Shown piece after piece: positions 23,916 to 33,700 of a DNA stretch of 64,000 nt. Position numbers and translations under genes: made by a program. The stretch is taken from positions 7,672,309 to 7,736,308 of the forward strand of contig NC_053133.1 of the NCBI RefSeq assembly GCF_010015445.1. Reading direction: 5' to 3'. Under the pieces are notes generated by a model. That model had not been told where the DNA came from. It saw nothing but the letters and a program-made list of their open reading frames with translations, and searched no databases. Positions within the stretch are counted from its first letter, which is position 1. Each line of letters starts with the position of its first letter. Source of the stretch: Perca fluviatilis (Eukaryota; Chordata; Actinopteri; Perciformes; Percidae).

Positions 23916-24828
23916 CAGGGGTCTTCAACCTTCTTTAAGCCAAGGACCCCTTAACTGAAGGAGAGACAGAGCAGGAACCCCTACTACGTATATTGTATAA
24001 AATCAACCTTTTTGTTAAGGAACGACACAGGAGGAGGGACCCAAAAGCAGACGGCCAACACAAAAAGTAAAAGGTAAATGTTTTAATGCGTGAAACATAT
24101 ACAATAAACGTGCTGGTGGCAAAAAAGGGGAAGTTGTGTCGAGGGAATCCAGTGGTGAGTGCTATGTGCTCTCCAGAGCGTGCCCCGTGACGTGGTGGGG
24201 GTGACCATGTGGTAGGCCTCCTCCAGAGTCCAAACAATTGAGTCCAATCCGTAGAGAGAGAAGGGCAGGTGTGAGGAGCAAGCAAGCAGGCAGGCAGGCA
24301 AACGAACAAGCAAGGCAGGCTGCAACCTGAGACAAACAGAAAACTAAGTTAGCCACACAAGCAAGAACACAGAAAATACAGGGAACCAGGATTGCCACTA
24401 TACCACGCTTGTAGACTGTACAATCTGGCGACAAGTGGATCACAGAGCCAGCCTTAAATACTGCAGGAGGTTGATGAGGGAATGAGCTTCACCTGTAGCC
24501 ACCTGCCAGCTGAGCCACGCCCACAGCAATCAGCACAGGCTGCCATGATGACATCATGACACTTTTCTTGCATACATAAGATATTAAATTAATAATTGTT
24601 GGCATGATTTTATGAATCATGTTTTAATGTTAAACATACATGTGGCACAGTGAATCCTTAGGATTTACTGCATCTGTGGATGGCTTTTTTTGACAAATAG
24701 GTTGCTTTATTTTTGCTAATAATATGTTGGATTCATGTAAAGAAGAAATGTACAATAATTTGGTGCCCCCCCCTGCAGTAACTCTGAGGACCCCCTAGGG
24801 GTACCGGACCCCCTGTTGAAGATCTCTG
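23916..24828. mobile_element. hAT-type MITE, split by a solo LTR
   Basis: The left end CAGGGGTCTTCAACCTT and inverted right end CAGAGATCTTCAACAGG are hAT-type termini. Subterminal CCAAGGACCCC and GGACCCCCTAGGGGTACCGG also fit. The element is AT-rich inside and has no transposase. No clean 8-bp target duplication remains. Taking out 24013-24561 leaves about 360 bp, a normal MITE size. Confidence 0.75.
24013..24561. mobile_element. Solo LTR with 5-bp target duplication
   Basis: It begins TGTTAAGGAACGACA and ends CATCATGACA, so it has TG...CA ends with short TGT/ACA inverted repeats. It is flanked by CTTTT on both sides (24008-24012 and 24562-24566). There is no internal retroelement sequence, so it is a solo LTR left by recombination. 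The length (549 bp) and the 5-bp duplication suit Ty3/Gypsy-like or endogenous-retrovirus-like elements. The family is not identified and the polarity is not certain. GCAAGCAAGCAGGCAGGCAG forms a small tandem patch inside. Confidence 0.85.
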
Positions 24829-24859
24829 CTTAAAAGCTTTCTGTATCAGTTTACTCATT

Positions 24860-25690
24860 GATTTCTTTTAACCCTGGTAGTACTGTGCAGCGTGAGAACA
24901 TTTCGTTTGGGCAAATACTGAAACAAATCGAAGAGTCCACAGCAGCTCTGTGAGGCTGTACTTAAAAACAGTGGCTCTTTGAGCTAAATGCTAAATCAGC
25001 AAGTTTAATGTTCACCATCTTAGTTTAGCATGTTAGCATGCTAACATTTGCTAATTGGCACTAAACCCGAAGTACAGCTGATGCTGATGGGAATGTTATA
25101 GCTCTGCAAATATTTGGTCATAAACCAAAGTATTGGACAATTTTTATTTTTTTATTTTTATACACACACAACAGAAAAATCCCACCACAAACAAACAACA
25201 GATGCTACAATGTATACATATTAAATTGGAAGAATAATAGAAACATATATAAATATCATTACATACAAAACATTTAAGGAAATAAATACATAGCAAAGAT
25301 TAAACCAAAGACAAGCAAGTCAAAGTCTCTGTAGGAAGGAATGCTGACAAACTGATATTTTGACCTGATGATGAAGCTAAATAAAAGGTCAGGGGATCTA
25401 AGTTATTACAATGCATCCTCTGGGGACCATGAATGTATTCACCAAATTTCACATGAATCTTTCTAGCAGTTGTTAAGACATGATACTCTATCCCAAAAAT
25501 ATCAACGTTATGGTGGCACAAGAGGGAAGGTCAAGAGATCACCACAGTCATTAGGATTCATCCTCTGGGCAACACGAATATATGTACAAGATATCATGGC
25601 AAACCATTCAAATCTTGTTGAGATATTTCTGTTTAGACCAAAGTGGTGACTTGACCGACATTGCCATCCACAGAGCTAAAAACATTTAGA
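24860..25690. repeat. CTAACATG-type interspersed repeat, with an insertion
   Basis: The block includes TGAGCTAAATGCTAAATCAG, TTAGCATGTTAGCATGCTAA, ATTTGGTCATAAACCAAAGT, TTTTGACCTGATGATGAAGC and repeated CATCCTCTGGG...ACCATGAATGT blocks. I recognise it as an abundant fish repeat whose 3' part consists of diverged tandem half-units. About 200 bp at 25140-25345, beginning with a T-rich (TTTTTTATTTTTA) edge, interrupts the normal order and may be a small retroposed insert. Related pieces lie at 40400-40830 and 63910-64000. Confidence 0.65.
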
Positions 25691-27031
25691 GCATCCATCG
25701 CAACCGCCTTTCTGCAACAAAACTAGAATGTGATTTATAACTTGGAAAACATGGTGAACAATTGTACCTTTACTGACATTAAGATGTTTCCCATTCTTGG
25801 CAGGAACACAGAGTACATGCAGTGGAGAGTGCCAGGAACCAGCCAAACAGTGTGATATGGAGAGCTGTATGTAATATAGTACGTGCCATAAACCTGCAGC
25901 TGATATTTCTGGGTCACTTATCTGCAGGGAGCTACTTGCACTGTTCTAACCTGTCAGCTTATTATGTAACACACTGGCCTACTTTACTCTATACACTGTC
26001 TGTAATTTTCCACTCGGCCTGTGTATTCCATGGGTTACCTATGGATGCAGGTGAAACTGACAGGATTTGAAGCAAGAATTTCTCAGTTAAAGTGCTCAGG
26101 GTGCGGCTAAAACAGCATGAAGAAAAGGCGAGTTAACAGTGTTAGAGCCTAACTCTGTCCATTTTCAGCCTGTACATATTCCACTTTCATGCCATCCATG
26201 GCCTGGCAGCTTTTGCTGCATTTTTTTTAACCACTCTATAGAGCGGCTTATGTAGACAGGCAGCTGGTTGACAAGAGGGGCACAAAGAAGAGCTCAAGCA
26301 AAAGCCAAGAAAGCATCAAAAGTCTTCCTGAGAAGCGTGACTGTAGACACTCTTCATCTTTTTACCAACAGGCCTCACTGCAGATCATCTGGCTGCTTTG
26401 CGGGTTAAAGGACCACATCAGTGGTTTTGCATGATTTAGTGCAAATCAAAAATACTATGCATTACAGCTAACCATGCTAGTGGGGAATTTAAAAAGATTT
26501 TTTTTCCTACTGTTCAAGGCATCTCTTTCAAAGTTACATTACTGATTCAGTATGATCTAACAGAGTTCAGATCTTAATCGACATTACCATGCAACAGTTA
26601 TCATCAAACAATCAACAGGAAGTGTGATGTTGCCAGGGAGACAGTGAGTATTTTCTATTACTTTTTTTAGTGGTTGTGGTAAATCTACAAGTCATGCTGC
26701 ATGTGCTGTGCAGTAGTTCCTGTTTGTGGTCTGACCACAAGTGTGCAGAGTGATTACTTTTGATACTGAAGAAAAAGTTATAATTCATGAGGTAAGACAT
26801 GATGTATTAAGGAGCTGTTTCCCAACATATTTATGGCGTAGGGTGGAGCTCGGTTGGTTGGATGGATGGGTCAAACAAACACGGGACTTTCACCCAGGCG
26901 ATAGCTGTTTGTGTATGCCGTGAGTAAGTTGTTAATGTTGACATTTGGTACATAATTTACGTACTTAACTTATGCCACTTATGTTAAGTTACGTAAGCAG
27001 ACTTACATATTTTACCCAAACCACAATCTTT
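25691..27031. other. Unique non-coding DNA, nothing recognised
   Basis: Contains GGTTGGATGGATGGG near 26860 and several ACTTA/TAAGT-rich bases near 26960-27000. No exon was supported. Confidence 0.45.
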
Positions 27032-27040
27032 TCCTGAACC

Positions 27041-27588
27041 TAGTCTATATCCACCATGTTCCACTTCTGGGATTGGTCCAGGTCCAGGACTAACGGTTAA
27101 CTGCTCCTCAGATCTCTGCAGGGTAAATCCAGACAGCTAGCTAGACTATCTGTCTAATAGGCAGTGGTGGCCTAAAGGTTAGAGAAGAGAGCTTGTGACC
27201 GGGAGGTCGTCAGGTCAATCCCCAGACCGACAAGATAAAATCTGGGTGAGGAAAGTGAAAGAGCAGCGCTTGTCCCTCCTTCATTACCACCACTGAGGTG
27301 CCCTTGAGCAAGGCCCTTAACCTCCAACCGCTCCAGTGGAGCTGCTCAGTGGCCAGCAGATCATACTGTGGTTGTACTGGGCAGCTTCCAGGTATGAATG
27401 TGGAAATATGTGAATTTGATCAGGGCGTTCCTGCAAAAGAGCTGATAGGCAGCCTCTCAGTGAACCTTCCCTGAATGGCTCCGTCCGGCCGCCCACGATG
27501 ATTCTGATTGGTTTAATGAAATGGCAATAAACCAGAGCAAGTTATTCTCCCATCCCGGAATGCTGTGTGGACTAGCAATGCAAGACTA
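27041..27588 (+). mobile_element. TAGTCT-family MITE, copy e, with a SINE in place of its centre
   Basis: It starts TAGTCTATATCCACCATG and ends GCAATGCAAGACTA. It is flanked by TCCTGAACC (27032-27040) and TCCTTAACC (27589-27597), a 9-bp duplication with one change. Left-arm GGTTAACTGCTCCTCAGATC and right-arm GATTGGTTTAATGAAATGGC are clear. The subterminal palindrome is missing (GTGTGGACTAGCAATGC), and about 120 bases of the centre are replaced by the SINE at 27160-27476. Confidence 0.85.
27160..27476 (+). mobile_element. tRNA-derived SINE
   Basis: The head is tRNA-like, with an A box-like TGGCCTAAAGG and a B box-like GGTCAATCCCC about 35 bases on. These are the two parts of an RNA polymerase III internal promoter. 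The body has the CACTGAGGTGCCCTTGAGCA / AGGCCCTTAACC block common to vertebrate SINEs with a conserved centre. The tail (CAGGGCGTTCCTGCAAAAGA, then GTGAACCTTCCCTGAAT) is of the L2-mobilised type, but the usual AATAAA-rich terminus is missing. It is not a tRNA gene. Confidence 0.8.
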
Positions 27589-27597
27589 TCCTTAACC

Positions 27598-27861
27598 TAG
27601 TAGTTCTGTTGCAGGTTTGCATGAAAAAGTTTGCCTAACTTTTCGTAAGGTATACAAACGGTATGAGGGTATAAGGGTTACGTTGAGTAACTAACTATTA
27701 GCCCGTATATGCAAGCCTGTAAGTAAGATTTCTTGTGTTGTTGGATCTTTTTTTGCACTTCTAACCAAGGCAGCAGCCAAGCTTGTTGCAAACACACCAT
27801 GGCATGGTTCCTTTTGTCCATTATATGTCATTTTTATTTATTTTTTTTTGTCCACAATCTT
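27598..27861. other. Short unique spacer
   Basis: Nothing recognised except a T-run at 27840-27850. Confidence 0.4.
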
Positions 27862-28122
27862 TAGGACTGGTTAATTCATGGGAAAGACCGGCTCGTCAGA
27901 CACCGCCTACCAAGAGCCTGGGTCTGTCCGAGGTTTCTTCCCAAGAGGGAGTTTTTCCTCGCCACTGTCGCACTGCTTGCTCTTGAGGGAATTACTGGAA
28001 TTGTTGGAATTGTTGGGGCTTTGTAAATTATAGAGTGTGGTCTAGACCTACTCTATCTGTAAAGTGTCTCGAGATAACTTATGTTATGATTTGATACTAT
28101 AAAAAAAATTGAATTGAATTGA
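27862..28122 (+). mobile_element. L2-like LINE 3' UTR and tail
   Basis: GGGTCTGTCCGAGGTTTCTT, GAGGGAGTTTTTCCTCGCCA, GTGTGGTCTAGACCTACTCT and TGTCTCGAGATAACTT precede an (ATTGA)3 tail. This is the 3' UTR of a common fish L2-type element. No coding part is left. Confidence 0.8.
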
Positions 28123-29129
28123 AAGTTGACACCCTGGTAACTTGAAGTTGGTCAGTGATAAGAGAATTACCATTATAAAAACAGTCAGTCAATACCTACT
28201 GGAAGAGGAACAGAGAATTTTGCATGGCCCTAATGCAAAGGTTACCTCACCATGGGAGTTTCCCATATAACACTTAAGATACAGCACTAAGGTGCAAAAT
28301 ACATTTTAGCCTATAGCCCCAGGGAAGCCATTAAACGCACATTCTGGCACATGGATATTTAAAAAGTGAAAAATCACCCCAGCTCAGAGACGTCAGGGAG
28401 AGGGAGAGCCGCTGTCATGATTCTTATATCCATCTGTAACTCGGCCTCATGCAGCAAGATGGATTCACCTTTTTTTTGTGTTCAAGATGCTAATTGATGA
28501 GAAAAGATGAACGTGTGAGTGCAGAGAGCTGGGAAATGAAATCAAAAGTGGGGTTGAAGGAGGGGAAGCGGGGGGTGAAAAAAAGAGTAAATATTTGCAG
28601 TTCTCTATAAATCACGAGACTTGAACCGTGCAGAAATAGCCATCCATCACAGTGGGCAAAGGCCTCGTTGGGGTTGAGAGGTCAAAGGGCTGAGTTATGT
28701 TAGAAGGTCTCTCCACTCCCAGGGGACAGATTTGACTGGTCCGCGAGTGAGACGAGACGGGGGTAAGCCATCGCTTTTGTCTGCCAGAACTCGACCCAAT
28801 GCATTTCCAGTTTGTTGCTATTGACCATATAGGCCTACCCGGAAAAAAAAAGGTTGAGAGCCAATGGCCCCGGCGTAACCCTTCAGCTGTTCTCAATCCT
28901 TCATCCTGACTGATAGCTCTCTCCAACACATCAAGTCTTTTAATCCACACTCACTGTACTGCCTCACTTATATGTCAAAGTGAAAAAGTTGCGCTTTGGC
29001 ACTTTCCTGGTTCTTCACAGCTTCTCGGTCAATAATTCTCATCAGGTTGGGGGGGGGGGACAAATGGCCTCCGGAGCGTTGACCTAGTCGTGGTTATTTG
29101 CAAGAAGAGCCCATCAAAAGAATCTAAAG
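28123..29129. other. Unique non-coding DNA, nothing recognised
   Basis: A G-run lies at 29049-29058. The minus-strand frame at 28612-28950 has no domain. Confidence 0.4.
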
Positions 29130-29580
29130 TCCCTGAAGTTCAATTTCTGCCCTGCGTTTTTCACATTCAGCCATTAAATATATCCCTGTTACTGCCACTT
29201 AATTAGATCATTACTACATTCCTAGAAGCACCCCTCCCCAATTGATGTCCATGTGTATTGATTGAAATGATCTAGCAGGCATTTAGAGAATTTACAAAAA
29301 ATTTAAATGATACAAACCGTGTTAACATCAGCTAGGAAAGGGTGTAAAGGGTGCCGCAAAGAGCGATTAAAAAATTAATGAGCCGTTAAATTTTAATTCC
29401 AAATGTGATCCTTATCTCCCCATGAAGCGCTATCTCGGAGTGTAACATGGCGTGAACGAAGCGCAAAATAGCTCCCGTGCAGTAGAAGAAGCAAAAGCGA
29501 CGTGACAAAATTCACATGAAGCTACCCAGGAAAATAAGAGCCAGAGGTTTTAATGAAGCGCTGATGCACTAATGAATGCC
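29130..29580. promoter_or_regulatory. Candidate conserved regulatory block
   Basis: About 450 bp free of repeats, with GCCACTTAATTAGATCATTA, TGTATTGATTGAAATGATCT, AAAAAATTAATGAGCCGTTA, GGTTTTAATGAAGCGC and GCACTAATGAATGCC. Homeodomain and PBX/MEIS-like cores (TGATTGAA) are unusually dense, and there are no microsatellites. This is the best enhancer candidate in the window by texture. Confidence 0.35.
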
Positions 29581-31973
29581 GTTCTCACACTCCCCCCCCC
29601 TTTTTTTACATGAGCATCTCTGGAGAAGCGGCCTTGAATTCTGATGCGTGATGATACTGTAACCACATCACAGAGAGCTCCCTTTAAGGATTCCTCCCCG
29701 TGTCAGTAGCCTCCTCCTCTCCTCCGCAGAGCCAACAGTCTGGGGGGCTACGGGGCAGGTTGTGCTTAATCAGCATTTCAAAGCCGCTCCACTGTCAATT
29801 ATCCCAGGCTGCGTTCCCTCCAGTTGGCGCACAGGTCAATGTGTGCAACGTCTGAGGATGACATCACCCTCGCTGGGAGTCTGTGCTCGACACGGGTGGA
29901 GAAAGAAAGCAACACAAGGAGTGCTTGATTTCTACATCTTGCATTTTCAATTTCTCTGATCGCCTTGCTGCAAAGATCCTCAACACTGTCTGTTTACCAT
30001 AAAGAAGAGAAGAAGATTCTTGGGTTCTGATGGTCACCCTGGGAGGCATTCATGTGTAGAATACAATTTAAAATTCCATCACTCAGCGTGAAGCTATTTT
30101 TTTTTATATCTTTTCCATTAGCTCCAGATGTCATATGAATACCATAAACTTGTTTTGCATTTGTTATGCACACAGAGGGGACAATCTGTATGCTTTGCTG
30201 GCAGACTGTAGCATAATTCACTACTCACCCCATTGACTACTGAATATGAAACATGCGTTCAGTATCAAGCCACTTCTGTCACTGGGCCAGTGGAGTGTAG
30301 CTGGCACGGATGAGTTTTCTTGGGACTTGTAAAGAGGCAGACTTTATGGTTTCAAACAGAGATATTAAGGCAGTAGATCTCATACAGTATATTACAGCCA
30401 AGGGAGTGGTAGGACTGCTTGGTAATTTCCCACAGTTATCAGCAGCTTCTGGATAGACTTGCTTATTCTATAGGTCTGCTGAATAGCTGCTTTAGTTTTG
30501 GGTGGACTCCAAAAATATTTTGCTCATTAAAAGTCAGTTCACTAGCAAGGACCACGCCACAACAATATTAAGTTTAAAGATTTAATGAATTCTTGATTAT
30601 GTGGAATGTGAACATAGGAATAGATGGGGGTGAGATTGAAAAGGGGATGTCGTCTGCTTGGTTCTGTTGGACTGCTCAAGATGACTTTACAGAGTTGTAA
30701 AGCGTTGTCTTAATCTGCTGCTGTGCAGTGGTTTGGTGTATTATAATCCTTTACACTCACATATTGCTCAAACTTGACTTCCCTAATTATATTTCATCAT
30801 CTTTCCAGTACCTGTAGAAACATGCCAACACCAACTCAGCCCGGTGCATTGTTCAACCCAGAGCTATTTTTGGTCTGAACGCCTACCTAGGTGTAACTTA
30901 GGTGTAACTAAAGCAGCCAACAAGTTTCTTCCGACAGAACATTTCTCTTAAAGATTTATTTATTGATTCATCATCTATCTTTTTTCAGTTTTTTTTTGCT
31001 GGTAAATGTCTCTTGTTTGCTTTATACTGTAACACATTCCTCCTTCTACTAGCATCTGAAGATATTTAAGTTAAACTTTTGCTAAAAATTATGAAATTCA
31101 CATAAGCTCTTATAAAATCTCCTTGTTGGTGCCGTAATACGAAATAAAAGATCTCGCTGACACATGGGACCATTTATTTAGCATAAATCTTGTTAAGCCC
31201 CTAAATGTGCAGCCAAACTTCAGGATACCACCGCGACAACCCCATGATATATAGATCACAAACTGTATTTACCATCTAAATTGCTTCTCCACAATGCCAA
31301 GATGATGACAAAGATTAATAGGCTAAAGAGCTAAATCCCCCACCTTCGATATGGTGGCACATCTCAGGCCACACATTTCCAACTTAAAGGCAACATTTGT
31401 ATTCCTGAGGAGCATCTTCTCTCGTCTGCTTTATGATATTACCGCCAGGAGACTGCAAGCAGGGGCCTCGTCTCCATGTGTGGGCTCCAATTCAACCATC
31501 ATCCATTTCCCCCACTATCTTTTCATCATTACACAGTCTAATAAATGTGCTGTGTGCTCTGTGATGCTGCATCATACATCAGACAAAGTGACCTGGGTCA
31601 GTGCATCGCCAACCACCAAGGTTACCCTCTCTTCCTCTCACTTTCCCCCGCAGTTACCAAGAGAGGGATACTATTTTTCATCTTTTGTCAGTTGGAAATA
31701 TTCTCTGACAAAGTAATAACCTCTTCCACGTCCCCTTTGAATGTCTAACAATGTGTCTTCTAAGGGAAATGACAAAGGTGTACAAGCCGCAGGGGTTGCT
31801 TCGTGGTTGTTTTGATCCGGCAGGTCGCCATTGACAAGTGCACTTCAATCGAAGCAGCAGGTTGTTCTTCCCACTGTGGCTGCTCTATACCGGGTTTTGA
31901 GAGGATTCTTTAGTCGCCCACATCAAACCCAAACAGCATAATATCACAGTGTCGCGGTGCTCGAATGTGTGTT
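29581..31973. other. Unique non-coding DNA, nothing recognised
   Basis: A C-run lies near 29592. AGGTGTAACT is repeated near 30890-30908. Bases 31100-31330 are AT-rich and repeat-free. No exon was supported. Confidence 0.4.
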
Positions 31974-32003
31974 TGTGTGTGTGTGTGTGTGTGTGAGTGT
32001 GAG
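31974..32003. repeat. (TG)n microsatellite
   Basis: An imperfect TG array with GAGTGT steps at its right edge. Confidence 0.93.
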
Positions 32004-32125
32004 TGTCAAGGTATCCGTGTTGAGGTGTGCTGTGCAACCTGCACGCTCTCCTGCAGATGGAGGATTAAAGAACTTCAAAGTGGAGGCCAGCCAGTACATT
32101 TTGGTTTACCATAGCGCCTTGGCAG

Positions 32126-32126
<1 letters not shown>

Positions 32127-32166
<40 letters not shown>

Positions 32167-32234
32167 ACACACACACACACACTCACTCACTCACTCACTC
32201 ACTCACTCACTCACTCACTCACTCACTCACTCAC
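32127..32234. repeat. Compound (CA)n(CTCA)n microsatellite
   Basis: A CA array with one T interruption, then about 13 CTCA units. The frame 31957-32478 that crosses it is not a gene. Confidence 0.97.
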
Positions 32235-32866
32235 AAAAAAACGCACAGTTGGTCATTTCTGTGTGAGATTGTGTGATTTTTCAACACATGCGATCCGGGC
32301 TTGGCAGCGCATGTCCGGCTGTCTCCCAGCGATCACTCATCTGAGGCGAGGAAATCAGCACTGCCCCCGGAAACTCGACGCGCTGATTGGAGCCAGATTG
32401 GAACAAGACCTCCAAATCAAAGGGACATGCTCGGCTACATTGTTGAGGCGAAGCGAGCCTATCATAGCCCTGGATTAACTATCCCAGACAGCGACAGCAA
32501 TGAAAGACCTCCCTATCTCTGTCTTTAAAAAAAAAAAGCTGCAAGGCGAAAGAGTTACATGACAAAGTCCAGCACAGACCAGAACATAGACTTACCCCAC
32601 CCCCCACCCCCCAAGCCAGCACTCCCAGCTCTACAATGGCACCACAGAGATGGAGCGTCCAGCAGCAAAGACTGCTTAATGTATGGGCGCTTTGAGATAT
32701 GTGCACTTTCTCTTTTTTAATAGCCTGTATGTGTGCTCTTATGTGTGGGTGTGTGTTAAAAGGTGGGGGTGCATCACTCCTCATCCCTCATGGGAAAGGG
32801 TTATGTCTGTGCCACTAATTATAAACAACTTCAGCAGATGAAAGAAAAAGATGTATTCATTGACGT
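32235..32866. other. Unique non-coding DNA, relatively GC-rich
   Basis: Bases 32290-32480 are balanced in composition and contain no known repeats. This could be regulatory, but nothing specific was recognised. CACCCCCCACCCCCC lies near 32600. Confidence 0.4.
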
Positions 32867-32867
32867 C

Positions 32868-32900
32868 AAAAAAAAAAAAAAAAAAAAAAACCCCCCCCCC
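32868..32900. repeat. Poly-A(23)/poly-C(10) junction
   Basis: 23 A followed immediately by 10 C. The lengths are error-prone. Confidence 0.9.
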
Positions 32901-33386
32901 TTCAAAAAACCTTCAATTAAAAAAACTGTCCTCTGTGTCTCTCTGAGTGATGCAACATAATGTCTCCCACAACCTTATAAATGTCCAAACATGGGTTTAG
33001 GAGTGAGCTTGTTAACTTTTATAGGTGTGTGTAAGATCACGTACAATGAATTACAATAAACTGAGTTAGCATCAGCTGCAAAGAGCCTTACATGGAGAGA
33101 TGGCACCCATTTGATTTTTCCATGAAAAAAGCTGGGAAAGTAAAGGGTCGAGGCTGTAATGTGACTCGGACACAAAGACCAATAAGACACACAGGATATG
33201 CGAAGAAAACTAACGCATGTATAGAAAATTAAGATGTATGTAGTAAAATGTCAATTCTCCCTCCTGTTTGTATATGGAAATATAAACTATGATGATAAAC
33301 CAGCCGTTTTGCACGTCTTTCAAAAGAGGAAAAGTCTATTTTTGTGGAAACAGCATCTAAGCTTCAAGCCTCTGGGTGGATGTTTT
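32901..33386. other. Unique non-coding DNA
   Basis: Nothing recognised. Confidence 0.4.
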
Positions 33387-33414
33387 TTATTTATTTATTT
33401 ATTTATTTATTTAT
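33387..33414. repeat. (TTTA)n microsatellite
   Basis: About seven tetranucleotide units. Confidence 0.93.
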
Positions 33415-33582
33415 AATTGTCCAATTCAACATATTTTGGTCCAGAAAATGTATCTCAAGTTGCGCCAAAGAATTGAGTTGAGCTCTCGGTGGTAGGCAAA
33501 GTCAATATCTGATCAAATGCTCTTCCGTGCCTGTAGGTGGCGGTAGCTAGCTCGATGGGTGCTGACCTTATTGATAAAAGAT

Positions 33583-33700
33583 CAAGATACATACTTTATT
33601 GATCCTGCAAGGGGAAATTACATTTGTTTACATTGATACATTTATGTAGATAGAATTAGAGATGCAGGTAGACCTTTAGAACAAGTGACAATGCTAACAA
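33583..33700 (-). mobile_element. LINE 3' tail fragment
   Basis: TACATACTTTATTGATCCTG followed by CAAGGGGAAATTACA is the reverse of the AATTTCCCCTTG...ATCAATAAAGTA tail of fish Rex/L2-like LINEs. Only the tail and about 70 bases of 3' UTR remain. Confidence 0.7.

Noticed and set aside
27160..27240. tRNA gene with A and B boxes
   Set aside because: The boxes belong to a SINE head. The cloverleaf arms do not pair well and a SINE body follows.
31957..32478. 173-codon plus-strand frame
   Set aside because: It crosses TG, CA and CTCA microsatellites, which stay open in all frames. The rest has no domain.
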